The position numbers and the translations under genes are program-made. The notes beneath the pieces were generated by a model. It worked only from the letters and a program-made list of their open reading frames with translations, did not search any database and was not told the DNA's origin. A stretch of DNA of 39,811 nucleotides from JBFIHF01 sp964411125 (lineage in GTDB: Bacteria; Myxococcota_A; Bradymonadia; Bradymonadales; Bradymonadaceae), in NCBI GenBank assembly GCA_964411125.1, contig CAYPJU010000060.1, positions 1 through 39,811 of the forward strand, in the 5' to 3' direction. Shown one piece after another: positions 35,466 through 39,811 of the stretch; position 1 is the first letter of the stretch, and every line of letters begins with the position of its first letter.

Positions 35466-35603
35466 GACGCCCACTTACCACACCCCGTCCATCGAAAACG
35501 ATCCGGTTCGCGGACGAAACATTTTTCTCGGAAGGTTTTGGCCCGTGATGAGGTTCTTCTTGATGAGGCTACGGGGCACACCCCCCATGAAGAGGAGAAG
35601 ACC

Positions 35604-36032
35604 ATGAGTTCGGCGTGGGCACTGATCGAGGACGAAGGCGAAATCCTCATGGTTCGTCGGTCCTTCAGTGTCGGACGCGGAGGTCAGTGGTGTCCTCCCG
35701 GAGGGACGATGTGGCGTGACGAGTGGCCCGAGGTGGCTTCCGTCCGCGAAACCTACGAAGAGACGGGGCTCCGGGTCTCGGTGGTCCGCCCGATCGCGAA
35801 CTTCGACGGGGCCCACTTCGTCCTCTGCACCCTCAACAGCGACCGCTCGAAGCTCCGCCTCAAAGACGAGGAGTGCATCGATGCTCGGTGGGTGAAACCG
35901 TCGGAGATCCTGACACTCGGGACCGTGATGGACCTGCGCCGGGTCATCCCCGTGCTGCAGCTCGCGGGGTTCGAGCCGCCGCGGGTACCGCCTGGGCTCG
36001 TCCCATCGATCCCGACCGAACAGTTCGTCTGA
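35604..36032 (+). CDS. Nudix hydrolase
   Basis: 142 residues. The ATG at 35604 is chosen because AGGAG stands 7 nt upstream; the long in-frame extension upstream runs through the divergent receptor gene and has no ribosome site. The Nudix box is complete: G, five residues, E, seven residues, R-E-T-Y-E-E-T-G-L, near residues 32-55. The fold is a normal small Nudix. Such enzymes cleave nucleoside diphosphate-X compounds; the substrate cannot be read. It is divergent from the TonB receptor across 139 bp, which holds a GGGG-CACA-CCCC hairpin just upstream of the ribosome site. Confidence 0.93.
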   Translation: MSSAWALIEDEGEILMVRRSFSVGRGGQWCPPGGTMWRDEWPEVASVRETYEETGLRVSVVRPIANFDGAHFVLCTLNSDRSKLRLKDEECIDARWVKPSEILTLGTVMDLRRVIPVLQLAGFEPPRVPPGLVPSIPTEQFV

Positions 36033-36053
36033 CCCGCATCGCTGCGCAGCGCT

Positions 36054-36848
36054 TCACTTTCCATCGTAGAAGAACGGATGCTCGACCTCGATCGCGTCCC
36101 CGTCGCCCGAAGGGAACCTAAGCCCTTCCATGCCGCTCAACACGCAGCTCTCGAACTGTTCGTCGTCGAGCCGGTAGTTGGTCACGATGCGCGGGTCTCT
36201 CACCCATCCTGAGCCATTCGATGCTCCGGAGCGCCATCCGAGGATGATGCGCCCTTCGATGCCCGGGACGCGGGTCGCCAGCGCCTCGTAGCAGCGGTCG
36301 ACGACAGGCCGGACCGACTCGATCGACGACCGGCGGTCACGGTTGCTCAGGTTCGGATCGTGGCGCAGGGCGCGAGAACGCTCGAAGGTCTCGTCGATCC
36401 GTGCAAGCTCCTCCTGGTCGACCGGCGCCATCCACGATTTCGGCCCCAGCACGCGGTCGTTGGTCGGGTCGTCCCACCCCGCATCCTCGTCGAGAGGCCA
36501 CCCGCCGTCGGGCAAGGGGCGGGGAGAACCGGGCTGATCGCCATCGCGCTTCTCGGGGCCGCGGTCGTCGGGCTCCCCCCGCAGCATCCTCGCTTCTTCG
36601 TCGCGTGGCGCTCCTCGCTCCGGTGGTTCGGAACCTGGAACGGGTAGCGTGCTGCGGCGCGGGTTCGACGCCCCCGCGGCCGCTCCGCGCGTCGGGTCGG
36701 CGTCGGACGCCCTGTCGGGCTGAGCGACACCGGTTACGTCGGCGTTCCCTTCACGCGTCTCTTTCGTGCTCCGCGCGAGCCTCGAGACCACGATCGCCGC
36801 GATGAGGCTACAGAAGATGGCGATCGCCATGGCGTTGCGCGGTGACAC
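36054..36848 (-). CDS. Membrane-anchored protein with AgmX/PglI-like C-terminal domain
   Basis: 264 residues from the GTG at 36848, which puts a basic V-S-P-R-N start before a membrane helix (about 8-23); an ATG at 36830 is an alternative, and the longer in-frame reading to 36989 overlaps the cobalamin gene. Residues about 30-150 are disordered and charged. The last 100 residues read R-x-V-V-D-R-C-Y-E-A-L, then G-x-I-x-x-G, then F-x-x-C-V-x-x-x-M-E-G-L-R-F-P, then the closing E-V-E-H-P-F-F-Y. This matches the TonB-like C-terminal domain of AgmX/PglI proteins of Myxococcota, with its two conserved Cys. An envelope-spanning linker role is inferred. Confidence 0.75.
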   Translation of the reverse strand: MSPRNAMAIAIFCSLIAAIVVSRLARSTKETREGNADVTGVAQPDRASDADPTRGAAAGASNPRRSTLPVPGSEPPERGAPRDEEARMLRGEPDDRGPEKRDGDQPGSPRPLPDGGWPLDEDAGWDDPTNDRVLGPKSWMAPVDQEELARIDETFERSRALRHDPNLSNRDRRSSIESVRPVVDRCYEALATRVPGIEGRIILGWRSGASNGSGWVRDPRIVTNYRLDDEQFESCVLSGMEGLRFPSGDGDAIEVEHPFFYDGK

Positions 36849-36948
36849 CGGCCCAGTGTACCTCAAGCGCCGCCTCACCCAACAATCTCGCAGGTCGACG
36901 GTTTCGCTTCCGCGGGATATGAACGCTGCACGACCTGCAGGAGGCCCG

Positions 36949-37554
36949 ATGACTGACGAAAAATTCAGAGACCCCGAACTCGCGATCAACCGCGTCTACA
37001 CCCGCAAGGGGGACGGCGGCCAGACCCGGCTCGTCGGGGGGCAGCGCGTCAGCAAAGACGCCGCGCGCATCGAGGCCTACGGGACGGTGGACGAGCTCAA
37101 CGCGTTCGTCGGCGCGGCGACCGTGGAAGCCTCCCGCGACGACGCGACGTTCGGTGGACTGCTGAAGACCCTGCGCCGGGTTCAGCACGAGCTATTCAAC
37201 CTGGGGTCGGTCCTCGCGACGCTCCCCGAAGACGTCGGGCCTCAAATGCCGCGCGTCACCCCGAAAGACATTGCGGCGCTCGAGTCGAGCATCGACGAGT
37301 ACAACGAAGATCTTCCGCCGCTGCGCTCCTTCGTCTTGCCGGGCGGGACCGCGCTCTGCGTCGCACTGCATCAGTGCCGAACGATCTGCCGACGCGCCGA
37401 GCGGCGTCTCATCACGCTCGCTGCGACCGACGAGGTCGACGACGACGCGATCGCGTACCTCAACCGGCTGTCCGACGCGTTCTTCGTCTGGAGCCGTTTC
37501 GCCGCGGTGGCGGGGGGAGGGGACGAAGTGCTGTGGAATCCGAACAAAGAGTGA
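36949..37554 (+). CDS. Cob(I)alamin adenosyltransferase, PduO type
   Basis: 201 residues, normal length. It transfers the adenosyl group of ATP to cob(I)alamin, making coenzyme B12. The ATG at 36949 follows AGGAGG; an upstream in-frame ATG at 36919 lacks such a site. Motifs: Y-T-R-K-G-D-G-G-Q-T-R-L (ATP binding), R-I-E-A-Y-G-T-V-D-E-L-N-A-F-V-G, L-P-G-G-T-A-L-C-V-A-L-H-Q-C-R-T-I-C-R-R-A-E-R-R, and L-N-R-L-S-D-A-F-F-V-W-S-R near the end. The next gene is 59 bp downstream. No B12-dependent enzyme lies in the window. Confidence 0.95.
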   Translation: MTDEKFRDPELAINRVYTRKGDGGQTRLVGGQRVSKDAARIEAYGTVDELNAFVGAATVEASRDDATFGGLLKTLRRVQHELFNLGSVLATLPEDVGPQMPRVTPKDIAALESSIDEYNEDLPPLRSFVLPGGTALCVALHQCRTICRRAERRLITLAATDEVDDDAIAYLNRLSDAFFVWSRFAAVAGGGDEVLWNPNKE

Positions 37555-37581
37555 GTGCGTAGGGAGTCTGGCGAGAACGTG

Positions 37582-37603
37582 GGGCGGCGCTCTGACGCCG
37601 CCC
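37582..37603. promoter_or_regulatory. 8-bp hairpin just before the oleC start
   Basis: Arms GGGCGGCG and CGCCGCCC with a 6-nt loop end 10 bp before the ATG at 37614. There is no T-tract. It may be a partial terminator for the cobalamin gene or a structure that controls access to the AGG ribosome site of oleC. Confidence 0.45.
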
Positions 37604-37613
37604 AGGCAAGCGA

Positions 37614-39254
37614 ATGTTCAACATTGCGAAATATCTTCCCGAGCGGGCGGTCTCCGACGCGACCACCGACGCCATCGTCTGGCCGCTCGCCCCACGGCCC
37701 GGAAATCCGCGCGAGTATGGGCGGGTGACGTTCGCGGAGCTCGACGCGATGGCGAACCGCTACGCGCACGCGCTGCGCGACCTCGGCTTCGGGCGGGGTG
37801 ACCGGGTCATGATGATGGTGCGGCAGGGGCCCGAGCTGATCGGCGTCACCTTCGCGCTCTTCAAGCTCGGTGCGGTGCCGGTGCTGATCGACCCGGGGAT
37901 GGGGCGCAAGTCGTTCCTCGCCTGCATCCGCGACGCGAAGCCGAACCGGATGATCGGCATTCCGCTCGCCTTCGTGGCGAAGTTTCTCTTTCGTTCGGCG
38001 TTCGCGTCCGTCGAGACCGCGGTTTGCACCGAGTCGAAGTGGTGGTTGCGTGCGCCGGCGCTGCCGACGGAGGGGGACGCATCGGAGTTTCCGCTCGCCC
38101 CGACCGAGCGCGACGACCTCGCCGCGATCCTCTTCACGTCCGGGTCGACGGGGCCGCCCAAGGGTGTGCTCTACTCCCACGGGATCTTCGACGGCCAGGT
38201 ACAGGCGATCCAGCGGATGTACGACATCGAGCCCGGCGAGGTCGCGGTGCCGGCGTTTCCGCTCTTCGCGCTCTTTTCGGTGGCGATGGGGATGACGTGC
38301 GTCATTCCCGACATGGACCCCGCGAAACCGGCGAAGTGCAACCCCGCTTACCTGGTCGAGGCGATCCGCGACAACGACGCGGACATGGCGTTCGGTTCGC
38401 CCGCGATCTGGACCGTCGTCGTGCGTCACTGCGAAGAGCACGGCATCGAGCTGCCCTCACTCACGCGGATGCTGATGTTCGGCGCGGCGATCCCTCCGAA
38501 GTTGATGGAGCGCTGGGAGGCGGTGATGCCGAACGGGCGAGTTCATACGCCGTACGGCGCGACCGAATCGCTCCCCGTCGCGAGCATCTCGAGCGAAGAG
38601 GTCCTCGCCGAGACCGCGTCGAAGAGCCGCAAGGGGGACGGAATCTGCGTCGGCCCGCCGGTCGAGGAGGTCGAGGTCCGGATCATTCGAATCGACGACG
38701 GTCCGATCGCGACGTGGTCGGACGACCTCGAGGTTCCGCGCGGCGAGGTCGGCGAGATCTGCGTGCGGGGACCGATGGTCACGCGCGGGTACGACAACAA
38801 ACCGCGCCACGACGAGCTGTCGAAAATCGCCGACGGCGAGAGCTTCTGGCATCGGATGGGGGACGTCGGCTACCTCGACGAAGGCGGGCGGATCTGGTTC
38901 TGCGGTCGAAAGGCGCACCGTGTCGAAACGGCCGACGGTACGCTCTTCTCCGTCCGCTGCGAGGCGGTGTTCAACGAGCACCCCGACGTCTACCGCAGCG
39001 CACTCATCGGGCTGGGGCCGAAGGGGGAGCAGCGTCCCGCGATCGTGATCGAGCCCGAGCCGGGCAAGTTCCCGAAGACTTCGCTCTCGGAGGCGAAGTT
39101 CCGCGATTTCCTGAAGGCATTCGGAGCCCAGTCCGAGCTGACGAAGGGGATCGACGCCTTTTACTTCGAGCGGTCGTTCCCCGTGGATCGTAGGCACAAC
39201 GCGAAGATTCATCGCGAGGAACTCGCCGACAAGATCGCCCGGCGGCTGTCGTGA
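37614..39254 (+). CDS. oleC: OleC-like acyl-AMP ligase / beta-lactone synthetase
   Basis: 546 residues, ANL (AMP-forming) superfamily. OleC activates a beta-hydroxy acid with ATP and closes it to a beta-lactone, the third step of long-chain olefin synthesis. The AMP signature L-F-T-S-G-S-T-G-P-P-K-G lies near 171-183. F-P-L-F-A-L-F-x-x-x-x-G-M-T and the P-Y-G-A-T-E-S core motif are typical of OleC rather than acyl-CoA ligases. The C-terminal lid has the late D-R-R-H-N-A-K-I lysine. No OleA, OleB or OleD gene lies here, so the pathway cannot be confirmed from the window. It overlaps the next gene by GTGA. Confidence 0.8.
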   Translation: MFNIAKYLPERAVSDATTDAIVWPLAPRPGNPREYGRVTFAELDAMANRYAHALRDLGFGRGDRVMMMVRQGPELIGVTFALFKLGAVPVLIDPGMGRKSFLACIRDAKPNRMIGIPLAFVAKFLFRSAFASVETAVCTESKWWLRAPALPTEGDASEFPLAPTERDDLAAILFTSGSTGPPKGVLYSHGIFDGQVQAIQRMYDIEPGEVAVPAFPLFALFSVAMGMTCVIPDMDPAKPAKCNPAYLVEAIRDNDADMAFGSPAIWTVVVRHCEEHGIELPSLTRMLMFGAAIPPKLMERWEAVMPNGRVHTPYGATESLPVASISSEEVLAETASKSRKGDGICVGPPVEEVEVRIIRIDDGPIATWSDDLEVPRGEVGEICVRGPMVTRGYDNKPRHDELSKIADGESFWHRMGDVGYLDEGGRIWFCGRKAHRVETADGTLFSVRCEAVFNEHPDVYRSALIGLGPKGEQRPAIVIEPEPGKFPKTSLSEAKFRDFLKAFGAQSELTKGIDAFYFERSFPVDRRHNAKIHREELADKIARRLS

Positions 39255-39712
39255 CGTTTCCCGCCGAAGCGATCGAGACACCGCTCGGACCGATCGCGCT
39301 GAGGTTCGACGAACACGGTCGCCTCGTCGAAGCGAGGTTCTCGGACGGGGCCTCGCCTCGCGCACCTGCGAGCCCTGCCGCACGACAACTCGCCGAGTAT
39401 TTCGCCAGCGGTCGTCGGTCTTTCGATCTCGAGACCGCCCCCCAGGGGACGGAGTTTCAACGTTCGGTCTGGCGTGAAGTCGCCGCGATCGACTTCGGCG
39501 ACCGGCGCTCCTACCTGGAGATCGCCGAGGCGCTGGGGGATCGAAATCTCACCCGCGCGGTGGGCGCCGCCAACGGGGCGAACCCGCTCGCGATCATCGT
39601 CCCGTGTCACCGCGTGGTCGGGGCCGACGGCTCGCTCACGGGGTATGCGGGCGGGATCGACCGAAAGCGCTGGCTGCTCGACCACGAAGCGGGGCAGGGT
39701 TCCCTGCTCTAA
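39251..39712 (+). CDS. ogt: Methylated-DNA-protein-cysteine methyltransferase
   Basis: 153 residues, normal for Ogt. It repairs O6-alkylguanine in DNA by moving the alkyl group to its own Cys. The start is the GTG at 39251, coupled to oleC by a GTGA overlap. The C-terminal domain shows the helix-turn-helix region S-Y-x-E-I-A-E-A-L-G, A-V-G-A-A-N-G-A-N-P, then the catalytic P-C-H-R-V and the G-x-L-T-G-Y-A-G-G finish. The N-terminal part (1-65) is short but complete. Cytoplasmic, nucleoid associated. Confidence 0.96.
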   Translation: MTFPAEAIETPLGPIALRFDEHGRLVEARFSDGASPRAPASPAARQLAEYFASGRRSFDLETAPQGTEFQRSVWREVAAIDFGDRRSYLEIAEALGDRNLTRAVGAANGANPLAIIVPCHRVVGADGSLTGYAGGIDRKRWLLDHEAGQGSLL

Positions 39713-39757
39713 CCCTGCCTGGGATTTTCGGGTCCCGCCGACCGGGCTCTCCCACCC

Positions 39758-39811
39758 CCACCCTGTAGTTTCATCCCACCCTGTAGTTTCATCCCACCCT
39801 GTAGTTTCATC
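39758..39811. repeat. 18-bp tandem repeat running off the right edge
   Basis: Three exact head-to-tail copies of CCACCCTGTAGTTTCATC occupy 39758-39775, 39776-39793 and 39794-39811. The last base of the window completes the third copy, so the true copy number is unknown. The unit has no internal palindrome and there are no spacers, so it is not CRISPR. It lies 45 bp after ogt. Confidence 0.9.

Noticed and set aside
35466..35603. Possible cobalamin riboswitch upstream of the TonB receptor
   Set aside because: No B12-box or matching stem order seen on the receptor strand; only a short GGGG-CACA-CCCC hairpin is present.
39758..39811. CRISPR-like array at the right edge
   Set aside because: The 18-bp units abut with no spacers and no cas gene is near.

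Overview
The window is high-GC DNA from a Gram-negative bacterium, most probably a member of the Myxococcota/Bradymonadota (former deltaproteobacterial) group. The basis is a C-terminal sorting tail of the MYXO-CTERM type at 5854, several Hanks-type Ser/Thr kinases, many secreted lipoproteins rich in thrombospondin type 3 (TSP3) or Cys repeats, an AgmX/PglI-like C-terminal domain, and an OleC-type enzyme. No rRNA, tRNA, CRISPR array, transposase or phage gene was recognised. Coding density is high and many gene pairs overlap by exactly 4 bases (ATGA or GTGA), so translational coupling is common.

Layout. 69-5854: two tandem paralogous lipoproteins with von Willebrand A (VWA) and acidic calcium-type repeats (minus strand), facing a TSP3 protein with a MYXO-CTERM-like tail. 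5917-9381: a very large Ser/Thr kinase with ATPase and TPR-like parts. 9430-11690: unknown proteins, including a tiny SHOCT protein overlapping a membrane protein gene. 11863-12962: lipoprotein MsrA and a thioredoxin. 12997-16347: an acyltransferase, then a cytochrome c-FTR1 iron permease fusion behind a perfect Fur box. 16406-19499: a Gly/Ser/Asp-rich lipoprotein, RNase PH and a Cys-rich lipoprotein. 19734-21895: an unknown membrane protein and lipoprotein pair.

21917-26388 is a minus-strand signalling block: a short SSB with its own terminator, a tail-anchored pseudokinase-kinase tandem, a kinase fused through a membrane segment to an esterase-like domain that lacks the expected nucleophile, and the deletion-scarred remnant of a second copy of that fusion. 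26608-28820 encodes an FMN alpha-hydroxy-acid oxidase and a SEC59/DGK1/VTE5-like lipid kinase or cytidylyltransferase. A compact array of five hairpins (28881-29011) follows.

29123-33535: a lipoprotein, an ADP-ribosylglycohydrolase, then TerB-like, YajQ and adenosine deaminase genes. 33567-36848: a TonB-dependent receptor, a Nudix hydrolase and a membrane-anchored AgmX/PglI-like protein. 36949-39712: a PduO-type cobalamin adenosyltransferase, an OleC-like ligase/beta-lactone synthetase and an Ogt methyltransferase. The window ends inside an 18-bp tandem repeat.

The most notable items are the kinase-pseudoesterase and its truncated sister copy, the pseudokinase-kinase tandem, the VWA/TSP3 surface set, the hairpin array, and the Fur-controlled cytochrome c-FTR1 fusion. 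All functions are inferred from sequence reading; no database search was run.
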